From: Pedobacter hiemivivus
GTDB lineage: Bacteria; Bacteroidota; Bacteroidia; Sphingobacteriales; Sphingobacteriaceae
Assembly: GCF_004331685.1 (NCBI RefSeq)
Contig: NZ_SJSM01000023.1
Span: forward strand, 1-64,000
Direction: 5' to 3'
Length of the DNA: 64,000 nt
Every line of letters begins with the position of its first letter. Within the stretch, counting starts at the first letter, position 1. The translations under genes were made by a program, and so were the position numbers. Positions 52,486 to 62,619 of the stretch are shown in pieces. The notes beneath the pieces were generated by a model. It had not been told where the DNA came from. It saw only the letters and a list, made by a program, of their open reading frames with translations, and did not search any database.

Positions 52486-55400
52486 ACTGTACTCAGATAC
52501 GGGATGTCCTCTTGTGTCCACCCTAAATTATGGCGAATTATGAAACTGTCCTTTTTTATTTGTCTTATCGCATTTTTGCACGTCAGCGCCGCCTCTATAG
52601 CACAAAAAATAAGTTTAGAAAAGAATAACGCAACACTTCGTGAAACACTTAATGATATCCGTAAGCAAAGCGGGTATAGCATAATTTGTGATGTCGAACT
52701 TTTGAACGAAGCACAGCGGATTAATCTTCATATTAAAAACGTTTCCTTAGATGAGGCATTAAAGCAATGTTTTATTGATCAGCCCTTGTCTTATGTAATC
52801 AATAAAAATACCATTGTAATTACGCCAAGACCGCTGGCGAATTCCACCGTTAAGAAATGGCTAAGTATCTCTGGAAGCATTATAGATGAAAAGAAAATGC
52901 CCTTGCCTGGTGTTACCGTTAAGGTTGAAAATAGTCCGACGGCCGTTTCTACCAATGAGAATGGTTTTTATACGATAAATGTACCCGATGAAAAAGCAGT
53001 GCTGGTGTTTTCATCAGTCGGTTATCTTACGGAGCGGCGGGTTGTGGCTAAGACGAGGGTGATCAATATCCAAATGACAGAAGAGAACAGCAAATTAAAT
53101 GAAGTTGTTGTGGTTGGTTATGGTACCGTTTTGAAAAAAGATCTGACTGGTTCGGTGGGCAGTGTGAAAATGGATGAAATGCAGAAAGCACCTGTTCGTT
53201 CTTTTGAAGAAGCATTGGCGGGCAGGGTGGCCGGCGTGGCTGTAGCTAGTGGCGATGGACAGCCTGGATCTTCCAGTACGATTACTATTCGAGGGAACAA
53301 TTCTATCACCCAGAATAACTCACCTTTGTATGTTATAGATGGCTTCCCGCTAGAAAATGCGGATAACAATGCCATTAATCCGGCTGAAATAGAGTCTATA
53401 GAAATCTTAAAAGATGCTTCTGCGACAGCTATCTACGGTGCGAGAGGTGCAAATGGAGTGATCATGGTCACTACAAAAAGAGGGAAGACTGGAGAACCTG
53501 TTGTTACCTACAACGGTTATTTCGGGCTTCAGCAAAATAGGAATGAAGTGGCCTTAATGGATCCTTATGAGTTTGTGAAGTTACAGCAGGATCTTAATGC
53601 GGTAAACGCAGACAAACGATATTTTACCAATGGCCTTACTTTGGATAGTTACCGGACGGAACAGGGGGTAGACTGGCAGGACCGTTTATTTAGAACGGCA
53701 CCTATGCAAAATCATTATATGGCTGTTAACGGGGGGAATGCCAACACCAAATATTCTCTTTCCGGTTCGATTACAAACCAGGATGGGATTATCCTCAACA
53801 CCGGATTTAACCGTTATCAGGGACGTTTAATTTTGGATCAAAAGGTTAATGATAGGTTCAAAATAGGTGCCAACATAAATTATTCAAATACCAGTAGTTC
53901 GGGTAGTGTCGTGTCTAACAGTTATGGTAGCTTAAGTACATTAAGCTTAATGTATAGTGTTTGGGCTTATAGACCCGTAAACGGAACTGGTAGCAGTGAT
54001 GATCTGATTGATGAGCTTTATGATCCGGCTATTGATGTGAGTAATGATCTGCGATCGAACCCGGTAATCACTGCGCAAAATACTTACAATAAGCGGATTG
54101 TTAATTCTTTAGTCATTAACGCTTATGCTGAATATAATTTTACCAAAAGCTTAAAGCTGAGGGTTACCGGAGGTGCTAATCGTTCTGATCAGGTGGTAAA
54201 TATCTTTAATAATTCGCAGACACCGCTAGGCAATCCCTTAAGCCCGCAGGGTAAAGGTGGTCCTAATGGCTCTGTTACCAATAATAGAATCAATGATTTA
54301 TTAAATGAAAACACCCTTACTTATAATGGTGTAATCGGGAAATACCATAAACTGAATGTATTGGGAGGCTTTACTGTGCAACAAACTAACTTTAATAATT
54401 TTGGAGCAATTGCATTACAGGTTCCCAATGAGACGTTAGGGATAGGCGGATTGGATGAGGGAACTTCCTCAACAATTACTTCAGTTACCTCATTAAACAG
54501 GTTGGTTTCTTTTTTAAGTAGAGTTAACTATAGTTTTAAGGATAAATATTTGGTTACGGCATCCTTCAGATCTGATGGTTCATCTAAATTTGCACCTGGT
54601 AATAAATGGAGTTATTTTCCTTCCGGCTCTGTCGCGTGGCGACTTACAAGAGAAGATTTTATGAAAAAAGTACCTGTAATTACGGATGCTAAATTACGGG
54701 CAAGTTATGGATTAACCGGAAACAATCGGGTAAGTGATTTTGCTTATTTGGCAACCTTAGTTTTACCAAACTCTGCAGTTTATCCTTTCAATAACGGGAT
54801 TAACAAAGGAGCGATTAAAACAGCTTTAGGAAATCAGAACCTGAAATGGGAAAACACCTCACAATTGGATTTGGGTATGGATGTTTCGTTGCTGAAAGAC
54901 AGGGTGTCATTTACGGCAGATTATTATCGAAAAACTACCTATGATTTATTGCTAAATGCCAATCTGCCGCCAACCGCAGGTTTACCAAATGCTTTTAAGA
55001 ACATTGGAAAGGTTAGAAATGATGGATTCGAATTTACACTCAATACCACTAACATCAGCAATACAAATTTCTCCTGGACCACAAATTTCAATATTGCCTT
55101 TAACCGCAACAAGATATTGGCGCTAACAGAAAATCAGGAGAACATTTTAACCAATCTTGCCTGGGATGCTAATTATGTAAATACACCGCTTTATACGGGT
55201 AAAATTGGTGAGCCTATTGCTCAGTTCTACGGATATAAATGGGATGGTGTATATCAATACAGTGATTTTGATAAGTCGACAGCAGGAGTTTATACCTTAA
55301 AAGCTGATGTGCCCACCAATGGCAATACACGGGGTAGCATTCAACCGGGCGATATTAAGTACGTAGATATAAATGGCGACGGGGTGGTTAACGCTGACGA

Positions 55401-55917
55401 TAGGACCGTAATTGGTAAACCTTACCCCTTATATACTGGAGGGCTGTCTAATACATTCAAATACAAAGGTTTTGATTTGAATGTGTTTTTTCAATGGTCT
55501 TCGGGTAATGATTTGTTTAATGCCAACCGCCTGGTTTTTGAGGGCAGTACCCGGCTTGATCAAAACCAATATGCCAGTTTTACAAACAGGTGGACACCAG
55601 ATAATCAGAATAATAATATGTTCAGGGTTGGTGGCCAGGGACCTTATGCCTATTCATCCAGGGTGATAGAAGATGGCTCGTTTTTACGTCTGAAAACCGT
55701 TGCGCTAGGGTACAACTTACCTGCTCCTTTTGTTAAAAAAATTAAATTAAAGACTTTAAGGGTATATACCGCCGCACAAAATATAATAACATGGACTAAT
55801 TATTCAGGTCCGGATCCAGAGGTGTCTGCCAGGAACTCCGCATTAACGCCTGGATTTGACTATTCAGCTTATCCTCGAGCCAGTACAGTAACATTTGGTT
55901 TAAACACAACATTTTAA
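52471..55917 (+). CDS. SusC/RagA family TonB-linked outer membrane transporter, locus 3
   Basis: The 1148-residue protein carries the STN domain (about 50-105; TLRETLNDIRKQSGYSIICD), a CarboxypepD-like domain (about 130-200; GSIIDEKKMPLPGVTVKVEN), a plug (about 208-330; VVVGYGTVLKKDLTGSVGSV, EILKDASATAIYGARGANGV) and a barrel ending TVTFGLNTTF. The signal peptide is MKLSFFICLIAFLHVSAASI after a 23-residue lead; an alternative start is the ATG at 52540. The neighbouring enzymes suggest it imports oligosaccharides of a uronic-acid polymer. Confidence 0.92.
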   Translation: MYKILTVLRYGMSSCVHPKLWRIMKLSFFICLIAFLHVSAASIAQKISLEKNNATLRETLNDIRKQSGYSIICDVELLNEAQRINLHIKNVSLDEALKQCFIDQPLSYVINKNTIVITPRPLANSTVKKWLSISGSIIDEKKMPLPGVTVKVENSPTAVSTNENGFYTINVPDEKAVLVFSSVGYLTERRVVAKTRVINIQMTEENSKLNEVVVVGYGTVLKKDLTGSVGSVKMDEMQKAPVRSFEEALAGRVAGVAVASGDGQPGSSSTITIRGNNSITQNNSPLYVIDGFPLENADNNAINPAEIESIEILKDASATAIYGARGANGVIMVTTKRGKTGEPVVTYNGYFGLQQNRNEVALMDPYEFVKLQQDLNAVNADKRYFTNGLTLDSYRTEQGVDWQDRLFRTAPMQNHYMAVNGGNANTKYSLSGSITNQDGIILNTGFNRYQGRLILDQKVNDRFKIGANINYSNTSSSGSVVSNSYGSLSTLSLMYSVWAYRPVNGTGSSDDLIDELYDPAIDVSNDLRSNPVITAQNTYNKRIVNSLVINAYAEYNFTKSLKLRVTGGANRSDQVVNIFNNSQTPLGNPLSPQGKGGPNGSVTNNRINDLLNENTLTYNGVIGKYHKLNVLGGFTVQQTNFNNFGAIALQVPNETLGIGGLDEGTSSTITSVTSLNRLVSFLSRVNYSFKDKYLVTASFRSDGSSKFAPGNKWSYFPSGSVAWRLTREDFMKKVPVITDAKLRASYGLTGNNRVSDFAYLATLVLPNSAVYPFNNGINKGAIKTALGNQNLKWENTSQLDLGMDVSLLKDRVSFTADYYRKTTYDLLLNANLPPTAGLPNAFKNIGKVRNDGFEFTLNTTNISNTNFSWTTNFNIAFNRNKILALTENQENILTNLAWDANYVNTPLYTGKIGEPIAQFYGYKWDGVYQYSDFDKSTAGVYTLKADVPTNGNTRGSIQPGDIKYVDINGDGVVNADDRTVIGKPYPLYTGGLSNTFKYKGFDLNVFFQWSSGNDLFNANRLVFEGSTRLDQNQYASFTNRWTPDNQNNNMFRVGGQGPYAYSSRVIEDGSFLRLKTVALGYNLPAPFVKKIKLKTLRVYTAAQNIITWTNYSGPDPEVSARNSALTPGFDYSAYPRASTVTFGLNTTF

Positions 55918-55928
55918 TAACGTAAATC

Positions 55929-57482
55929 ATGAAAAAAATTATTTACATATTAATTATCACAGCTATTTTTCCATTAGCTTCTTGTAAGAAGTTCCTGGAT
56001 GTGGCACCAACCGATTTTTTAAGTCCGATTAACTATTATAGTACAGAAACGGAAGTCGAAAATGCACTAACAGGGGTTTATGATCCACTGGGAAGAGAGG
56101 CGATGTATGGGCGATATTTGTTTACTACGTTGGCGTATGGTAATGACGAGGGATTAAGATCGGCTTCGGCAACCACTACGGGTTTAGAAGTATTTAATTA
56201 TACACCTTCAGATGGCATTGTTGGGAATTTATGGACATCCTGTTACCAGGGCATTGACCGTGCCAATGATCTATTGGCTAATATAGATAAGCCGAAAATG
56301 GACGACACGAAACGAAAGCGGATAAGGGGGGAGGCACTGTTTTTAAGAGCGTACTATTATTTTTTACTAGCCGACAATTGGGGTGATGTACCCTTAAAGC
56401 TAAGCCCGACAGTTTCAGCCAGTGATGTAAATATCAAAAGCAACCCTAAAAAGGAAGTCTTTGATCAAATACTGAAAGATATGGAGACTGCCGAACCATT
56501 GGTTAGTACCTCGACGGAATTGAAGTTTAGCGGAAGGGTATCTAAAACAACAATTGAGGGGATAATGGCCCGCGTTTGTCTAACGATGGCAGGAAGCCAG
56601 GTAAATGATCCCAGCAAGCTTAATGATGCATTGAAGTGGGCTGAGAAAGTCCAGCAGTCAAAAGAACACAGTTTAAATCCTGATTATAAACAAATATTTA
56701 TTAACCAATCTAAAGATCTCTATGACGTTAAGGAAAGTATGTGGGAAATTGAGTTTTATGGTAACGGTATAGGGAGTTACAATGAAACCTCCTGGGTAGG
56801 AGTTTGGGGTGGAATATTGGCATCGGGGCCTGATCTGCAAACACCGGGTTACGGTTATGGCGCATTGTATGCGACTAACAAATTATATAATCTATATACA
56901 GATGCGGCTGATGTGAGGCGCGACTGGAATATATCACCTTATTATTTTACCACGACTAAGCCTACCAATTTTACAGCAACACAGTTGTATAACCGCTATC
57001 CTGGTAAATGGCGTCGCGAGTATGAGGTGGTAACACCAAAAAGTAAAAATGTTTCGTCTACAAATTTTCCTGTTTTGAGGTATGCGGATGTACTTTTAAT
57101 GCTGGCCGAGGCGGAAAATGAATTGAATGGCCCGACACAAAAAGCACATGATGCTTTGAATGAGGTAAGGGCAAGAGCGCATGCTTCTGAGTTTAAAGGT
57201 GCAACCATTATTACAGATAAAATTATTTTCAGACAGGTTATTCAGGATGAACGGGCGCGGGAGCTTGCTTTTGAAGCTTTGCGTGATCATGACCTGAAAC
57301 GTTGGGGCATATTTATCAGTACAATGAAAGATTTGTCAAAGAACATTACCGCCAGCTATCCGGCAAACTTGAGGTTCCTGGCATTAGCGGGTAACAACAT
57401 CGCCGAAAGACATTTGTATTTACCAATACCAAGTTTAGAATTATCACTTAATAAAGCCATCAAACAAAATCCTAACTGGTAG
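55929..57482 (+). CDS. RagB/SusD family lipoprotein, locus 3
   Basis: The 517-residue lipoprotein (lipobox FPLASCKKF) shows FLDVAPTDFLSPINYYSTET, GEALFLRAYYYFLLADNWGD, and the C-terminal VLRYADVLLMLAEAENE, DERARELAFEALRDHDLKRW and HLYLPIPSLELS, the expected SusD order. It follows susC by 11 bases. It should bind the polysaccharide at the cell surface and pass it to the transporter. Confidence 0.93.
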   Translation: MKKIIYILIITAIFPLASCKKFLDVAPTDFLSPINYYSTETEVENALTGVYDPLGREAMYGRYLFTTLAYGNDEGLRSASATTTGLEVFNYTPSDGIVGNLWTSCYQGIDRANDLLANIDKPKMDDTKRKRIRGEALFLRAYYYFLLADNWGDVPLKLSPTVSASDVNIKSNPKKEVFDQILKDMETAEPLVSTSTELKFSGRVSKTTIEGIMARVCLTMAGSQVNDPSKLNDALKWAEKVQQSKEHSLNPDYKQIFINQSKDLYDVKESMWEIEFYGNGIGSYNETSWVGVWGGILASGPDLQTPGYGYGALYATNKLYNLYTDAADVRRDWNISPYYFTTTKPTNFTATQLYNRYPGKWRREYEVVTPKSKNVSSTNFPVLRYADVLLMLAEAENELNGPTQKAHDALNEVRARAHASEFKGATIITDKIIFRQVIQDERARELAFEALRDHDLKRWGIFISTMKDLSKNITASYPANLRFLALAGNNIAERHLYLPIPSLELSLNKAIKQNPNW

Positions 57483-57539
57483 AAATCGTTAAAAATTAAC
57501 GATTTGGTCCAATTGTATAAAATTATAAATACGACAAAA

Positions 57540-59024
57540 ATGAAACATAATTTATATGTGTTAGGGGTAAAGTGTACCCTGATGGCAGCGCTGTTGATCA
57601 TTTGTTCTTGCAAAAAAAATGAGGTAATTTCCCAAGGCGAGGAGGAGAAGGCAGTGGTTTTAAAACAATCTAGTTTATCGGTTGTGCCGCTGGCAATGGT
57701 TAATGTTTCTCTGGATATTGCCTCCTCAACTATCGGTGCAAATGTACCCACTAATTTTGTTGGTCTGAGTTATGAGAAATCTGATCTCATTAATCCAACC
57801 TGGCCTTATTTTAATGAAAACCAAGCCGTGTTCCTGCAGTTAATTAAGAACCTGAAAACTGGAGTGTTGCGCCTGGGAGGTAATTCATCTGATAAAATCT
57901 TCTGGCAAGATTCGCTAAGGGGTACATCTACTTCAATTACCAATGTTTACAGGGATGATGTGACTAAACTCAAATTATTTATGGATCAGCTGGGATCGGA
58001 TTGGAAGCTGATTTATGGATTAAATCTAGCCAATGACACGGTACATACATCTGAGGTTAATTTTGTACAGACTCAGTTTGGAACAAAAGTTTTAAGCTTC
58101 GAAATCGGTAATGAGCCAGATTTGTACCCTCAGAATGGTTATAGGGCAACAGGTTATGGTATTGTTCATTACAAACCGGAGTTTGAGGCCAGCTATAATA
58201 TTTTACATGCAGCGGTTCCAACAGCTCCTTTTTCCGGACCTACGGTGTCCTCTAAAACTGCCTGGATCCAAACATTCGCTACTGATGAGGCCAGCCGAAT
58301 CAATTTTTTAACTACTCATTATTATAAAATGGGTTCGGCAGGAACGATACCCCAATTGATGCAATACGACTCTACTTTAGTTTCCCGTTCTGGAATAATC
58401 GCGGCGGCATCTGCAAGTAGTGGCTTGCCTTACCGCTATGCGGAGTGTAATTCTGTTAACAATGGCGGCAAAGATGGAGTGAGTAATGTATTTGCTTCCG
58501 CATTATGGGGCGTAGATATGATGTTTTACCTGGCACGTAAGGGAGCAATGGGCGTAGATTTTCATGGCGGACGTAGGTCTTATTATTCCCCGATTTATTA
58601 CAATACGAATAATACATTTAGTGTAAAGCCTCTTTATTATGGCCTGATGATGTTTACGTTGGCAGATATGAAGCAGTCTTTAAATCAATTGTTAAACAAC
58701 AATGGATTAAACATCACCGCATATGCTTTTAAAAATTCGGTCGGTAAAACCTGCGCGTTAGTCGTTAACAAGGATGCAGCTAATACAGCCTTGTTAACAA
58801 TAACCAGTGCGTCAACCATTACATCCGCCAAATTGCATGAACTGGTTACCAGCGCTGCAACACCTTTATCAGCGACAACTGGTATTACCCTGGATGGGGC
58901 AGCCGTAAATGCTACAAATGGAACCTGGAATGGCACGACTACTACCACCGTTGCCGGTACAGGTACTTCAGAAATCACCTTAACAATTAATCCCGCCAGG
59001 GCAGTACTTATAGAATTGAATTAA
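57540..59024 (+). CDS. GH79-type beta-glucuronidase/heparanase lipoprotein
   Basis: The lipoprotein has about 494 residues; the start at 57540 gives MKHNLYVLGVKCTLMAALLI with lipobox ICSC. The GH79 (clan A TIM barrel) residues are visible: acid/base Glu in SFEIGNEPDLY, nucleophile Glu in RYAECNSVNNGG, plus LRLGGNSSDKIFW and VDFHGG loops. A C-terminal beta domain (about 400-494, typical Glyco_hydro_79C) follows. It would remove terminal beta-glucuronic acid. The next gene (GH88) starts on the last base of its stop, so the two are translationally coupled. Confidence 0.8.
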   Translation: MKHNLYVLGVKCTLMAALLIICSCKKNEVISQGEEEKAVVLKQSSLSVVPLAMVNVSLDIASSTIGANVPTNFVGLSYEKSDLINPTWPYFNENQAVFLQLIKNLKTGVLRLGGNSSDKIFWQDSLRGTSTSITNVYRDDVTKLKLFMDQLGSDWKLIYGLNLANDTVHTSEVNFVQTQFGTKVLSFEIGNEPDLYPQNGYRATGYGIVHYKPEFEASYNILHAAVPTAPFSGPTVSSKTAWIQTFATDEASRINFLTTHYYKMGSAGTIPQLMQYDSTLVSRSGIIAAASASSGLPYRYAECNSVNNGGKDGVSNVFASALWGVDMMFYLARKGAMGVDFHGGRRSYYSPIYYNTNNTFSVKPLYYGLMMFTLADMKQSLNQLLNNNGLNITAYAFKNSVGKTCALVVNKDAANTALLTITSASTITSAKLHELVTSAATPLSATTGITLDGAAVNATNGTWNGTTTTTVAGTGTSEITLTINPARAVLIELN

Positions 59025-60226
59025 TGAATCTAAAGAAATTAAAATGGACAGTAGGATACCTGTGTATGCTGCTATTCTGCGTATCAGTTGGTGTAAAAGC
59101 ACAGGTTACAAAACCAAATATTAATAAAGTGCTTGATGTGGCCGAACAACAATACAAAAGCTATTTGAAGTTATATCCCAACAATGCGTTGTATCCACGT
59201 AGTGTAAATAAAGACGGCTCTATTAGGTTAGTCAAGTCGAAAGACTGGACAAGTGGTTTTTTTGGCGGTAACTTATGGTATATGTTTTATCTAACCCGAA
59301 ACGGCAAATGGAAAAACGAAGCGATCAGGTATACGGAAACCTTAGAAAACGAAAAATATAACAAAACGACTCACGATCTTGGTTTTGTCCTATACAATAC
59401 CTTTTATAAAGCTTACCATATCACACACAAGAATAGCTATAAGGAGGTTTTGTTAGAAGCTTCAAGATCATTGTCTTCCAGGTATAATCCAAAGGTTGCT
59501 GCGATCAGGTCATGGGATTTTAAGCCTTTCAAATATCCGGTAATAGTGGACAATCTGATGAACCTGGAAATGTTGTTATGGGCATCTAAAATAAGTGGCG
59601 ATTCGTCTTTTTATCATATTGCAGTCTCGCATGCTGATGTTGACTTAAAGTATCGTTTTAGAACGGATCATAGTACTTACCACGTACTTGATTTTAATCC
59701 CGCAAATGGTGAGCTGATTAAAAAGCAAACTTTCCAGGGCTATGCAGACAGTTCATGTTGGGCCCGTGGACAAGCCTGGGCAATTTATGCGTACACTTTT
59801 TTATATAGGGAAACGAAAGACCCTAAATATTTAGTGCAAGCTGAAAACGCGGCGGATTATTTTTTGTCACAAACCGATCTTTCTGATGACCCAATTCCTT
59901 TTTGGGATTTTAATGATCCAGAAATTCCGAATGTGTCAAAAGATGCTTCGGCAGCAGCTGTAGCGGCATCTGGCTTACTTGAATTAAGTACTTATGTCGG
60001 CGCAAAGAAAAAATATTATGAAAGAGCTCAGGCTATACTGAGTGCTTTATGTACAGATGAATATCTGGCCAAGCCTGGAACGAATCAGTATTTTTTGCTA
60101 AAACATAGTACAGGGCATCGCCCGCATCAGGATGAGATAGATGCCCCGCTTATTTATGCTGACTACTATTTTTTGGAAGCACTATACCGATATCAGCATT
60201 ATAAAAATTTAAAAGGGGTCTTATAA
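59024..60226 (+). CDS. GH88 unsaturated glucuronyl hydrolase
   Basis: The 400-residue periplasmic enzyme has a signal peptide (about 8-26, ending VGVKAQ). Catalytic acids fit Asp118 in TTHDLGFV and Asp176 in VIVDNLMNLEMLLWA. The family segments KDWTSGFFGGNLWYM and SSCWARGQAWAIYAYT are present. GH88 hydrates and opens the 4,5-unsaturated uronate left by polysaccharide lyases. It overlaps the GH79 stop by one base and precedes the lyase by 6 bases. Confidence 0.9.
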   Translation: MNLKKLKWTVGYLCMLLFCVSVGVKAQVTKPNINKVLDVAEQQYKSYLKLYPNNALYPRSVNKDGSIRLVKSKDWTSGFFGGNLWYMFYLTRNGKWKNEAIRYTETLENEKYNKTTHDLGFVLYNTFYKAYHITHKNSYKEVLLEASRSLSSRYNPKVAAIRSWDFKPFKYPVIVDNLMNLEMLLWASKISGDSSFYHIAVSHADVDLKYRFRTDHSTYHVLDFNPANGELIKKQTFQGYADSSCWARGQAWAIYAYTFLYRETKDPKYLVQAENAADYFLSQTDLSDDPIPFWDFNDPEIPNVSKDASAAAVAASGLLELSTYVGAKKKYYERAQAILSALCTDEYLAKPGTNQYFLLKHSTGHRPHQDEIDAPLIYADYYFLEALYRYQHYKNLKGVL

Positions 60227-60232
60227 ATTCAT

Positions 60233-62599
60233 ATGGCAATGAGAACAATCAGTGTGTTTTTATATTTATTAGTTTCCTGTTGTCTACCTTTTAAGGTATT
60301 CGCACAGGATTCTTTCGCCAGTAAGCAATTTAATTGTGATTCTTTACGGATAAAATGGTGCGATTTTTTAACCGGCGGAAAGTATAATCCAAACGATCCG
60401 CTGATCAAAAATAAACTTTCAATTATCAATAGGAATTCACTTTCTTTCTGGAAAAATGGCTTTGTTAATGATACGGTTAACCGAAAAACTTTATGGCTGG
60501 ATCTGAAGTATAATAAATCCGCGGATATTACTACAAGCTATACCAGGCTATATAGTATGGCAATTGCTTATTGCTCAGCTGGAACTGATGGTTATCATAA
60601 TGAGCAATTGAGAAGTGACATCTTATCTGCATTGGAATGGCTCTATACCAAGAAATATAACGAAAGAACACTTATCCCCAAAACTGGAGGAAATAATAAT
60701 TGGTGGGACTACCGTATTGGTAGTTCGGAAAAGCTAAACAACATTATCGTATTACTTTATGATCAGATCAGCCCCGAGTGGCGGGCAGCATACGTACGTG
60801 CAATACAACATGCCGCCCCGGCTGTCGACGGGTATACAGGTGCAAATTTGGTCTGGATCAGCCGGGTAATCGCAATCTCCTCGATTATAGCTCAGAATCC
60901 GTCAAAAGTATCTTATGCTGTTAATGCTTTAAGCCCGGTATTTAATTATGTTACACAGGGTGATGGTTTTTATACTGACGGATCATTCCTTCAACATAAT
61001 AAGCACCCTTATTCGGGTGGTTATGGGGTTAACCTTTTATCTTCAGTCGCAGAATTGATATATCTGTTTCCTGAAATACCGCATATGATACCTAATGCGA
61101 CTAACATCTATAGTTGGGTTTATGATTCTTTTCAACCGATAGTATATCGTGGCGGAATAATGAGCTCAGTTATGGGGCGCGAAATTGCCCGTAATAATAT
61201 CAGCGAACACAGCAAAGGCAGAGCATTAACTGAAGCTTTAATACTCCTTGCTCATCAGGCGCCTGAAAAAGAGGGTCAGCGATTAAGGTCTATCGTGAAA
61301 AGCTATATACAGGAAGATGGGAATAAGAATGGTTTTTCGTCCATTATGCTTACGCAGATGGCAAGCGAGATTATGAGTGATAAAACTATCGTACCTCGAA
61401 CAACCTATATTACTTATCGGCAACTGGCTAACATGGATAGGGCAGTCCAACAAGCAGACCATTATGCCTTTATGTTAAGTATGCATTCCTCCCGCATTTA
61501 CAATTTTGAATCCATTAATCAGGAAAACTTAAAGGGCTGGCACCTTTCGGATGGTATGACCTATCTATACAACGCGGATCAAAAGCAGTTTGAAGATAAT
61601 TTTTGGAGCACTGTAAATTATCAGCATTTGCCTGGAACCACTACCGAGGAGGACTTATCGGCTTTGACTAATAAAATCAGTACTAAAAGTTGGGTGGGCG
61701 GTACCGCTATATTAGATAAATATGGAGTAAGTGGAATGGACTTATCTCCCTTCGGAACCACACTTTCGGCAAAAAAATCGTGGTTTATGTTAGCTGATGG
61801 TATTGTTTGTTTGGGTGCGGGTATTACCAATCAGGATAACAAAAATGTATTTACTACAATTGAACAGCGTAAGCTCAGTTTGGAAAACAGTAATATATTT
61901 ACCGTGGATGGCAAAATTATACCAGGTGACTTCGATGTTAGCGACCGCTCTAACGTAAACTGGGCACATCTATCAGGGAGTGTAAAGGGGTCAGATATTG
62001 GTTATTACTTTCCGGAGGGGATAAAACTAAGCATGAAACGCATGCCTCAAAGCGGCAAGTGGAGTGAACTCCGAACCGGGACTGACAGCACTCTAAAAAC
62101 ACGGCATTACCTAACTTTATGGAAGGGACACGGTAATCATCCTATTGATGATAATGGTGCTGATCTCAAATATGCTTACCTGTTGTTGCCTGGCTATAGC
62201 GCTGAGAAAGTAAAACAGTACGCCAAATCTCCATCCATACAGATATTAGAAAATACGGCAAGGGTTCAAGCTGTAAAGGACATTAAGCTGGGACTAACTG
62301 CGGCTAACTTTTGGAAAGATACTTTAAGCTCCGTCGTGGTGGACCATAAAATCTATTTAACCTGCGATAAAAAAGCAGCGGTAATGGTTATGGAAAATCA
62401 AGAGGGTATAAATATTTCGTTATCAGATCCTACTATGCTTAACGAAGGGCTTATTCATATACAGATCAACAGACCGGTTTCGGGCCTTGCGACTTCTGCT
62501 CCCGAAATAACCATAAAGCAGTTAAAGCCCGTACTTCAGTTTTCTGTAAATGTTAAGGGCTTGAAAGGTAGGTCTGTATCTGCGGTGTTTAAACAATAA
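60233..62599 (+). CDS. Polysaccharide lyase family 8 (hyaluronate/chondroitin/xanthan lyase type)
   Basis: The 788-residue secreted lyase has a signal peptide (about 5-25, ending VFAQD) and an alpha/alpha toroid to about 370. Catalytic Asn205 is in TGANLVWISR, His255 and Tyr264 in FLQHNKHPYSGGYG (nine apart, as in known PL8 enzymes) and Arg316/Arg320 in VMGREIARNN. WWDYRIGSSEKLNNIIVLLY is the substrate-cleft segment. The C-terminal half is the PL8 beta-sandwich. It breaks the 4-linked bond next to a uronate by beta-elimination. The exact polymer cannot be told. A second ATG two codons later (60239) is equally good. Confidence 0.9.
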   Translation: MAMRTISVFLYLLVSCCLPFKVFAQDSFASKQFNCDSLRIKWCDFLTGGKYNPNDPLIKNKLSIINRNSLSFWKNGFVNDTVNRKTLWLDLKYNKSADITTSYTRLYSMAIAYCSAGTDGYHNEQLRSDILSALEWLYTKKYNERTLIPKTGGNNNWWDYRIGSSEKLNNIIVLLYDQISPEWRAAYVRAIQHAAPAVDGYTGANLVWISRVIAISSIIAQNPSKVSYAVNALSPVFNYVTQGDGFYTDGSFLQHNKHPYSGGYGVNLLSSVAELIYLFPEIPHMIPNATNIYSWVYDSFQPIVYRGGIMSSVMGREIARNNISEHSKGRALTEALILLAHQAPEKEGQRLRSIVKSYIQEDGNKNGFSSIMLTQMASEIMSDKTIVPRTTYITYRQLANMDRAVQQADHYAFMLSMHSSRIYNFESINQENLKGWHLSDGMTYLYNADQKQFEDNFWSTVNYQHLPGTTTEEDLSALTNKISTKSWVGGTAILDKYGVSGMDLSPFGTTLSAKKSWFMLADGIVCLGAGITNQDNKNVFTTIEQRKLSLENSNIFTVDGKIIPGDFDVSDRSNVNWAHLSGSVKGSDIGYYFPEGIKLSMKRMPQSGKWSELRTGTDSTLKTRHYLTLWKGHGNHPIDDNGADLKYAYLLLPGYSAEKVKQYAKSPSIQILENTARVQAVKDIKLGLTAANFWKDTLSSVVVDHKIYLTCDKKAAVMVMENQEGINISLSDPTMLNEGLIHIQINRPVSGLATSAPEITIKQLKPVLQFSVNVKGLKGRSVSAVFKQ

Positions 62600-62619
62600 T
62601 TTTTAATTAATTCATAGAC

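Noticed and set aside
41916..55917. SusC genes of loci 2 and 3 as recent tandem duplicates
   Set aside because: Domain plan is shared but sequences differ throughout, and the gene sets downstream are different; ancient family similarity is enough.
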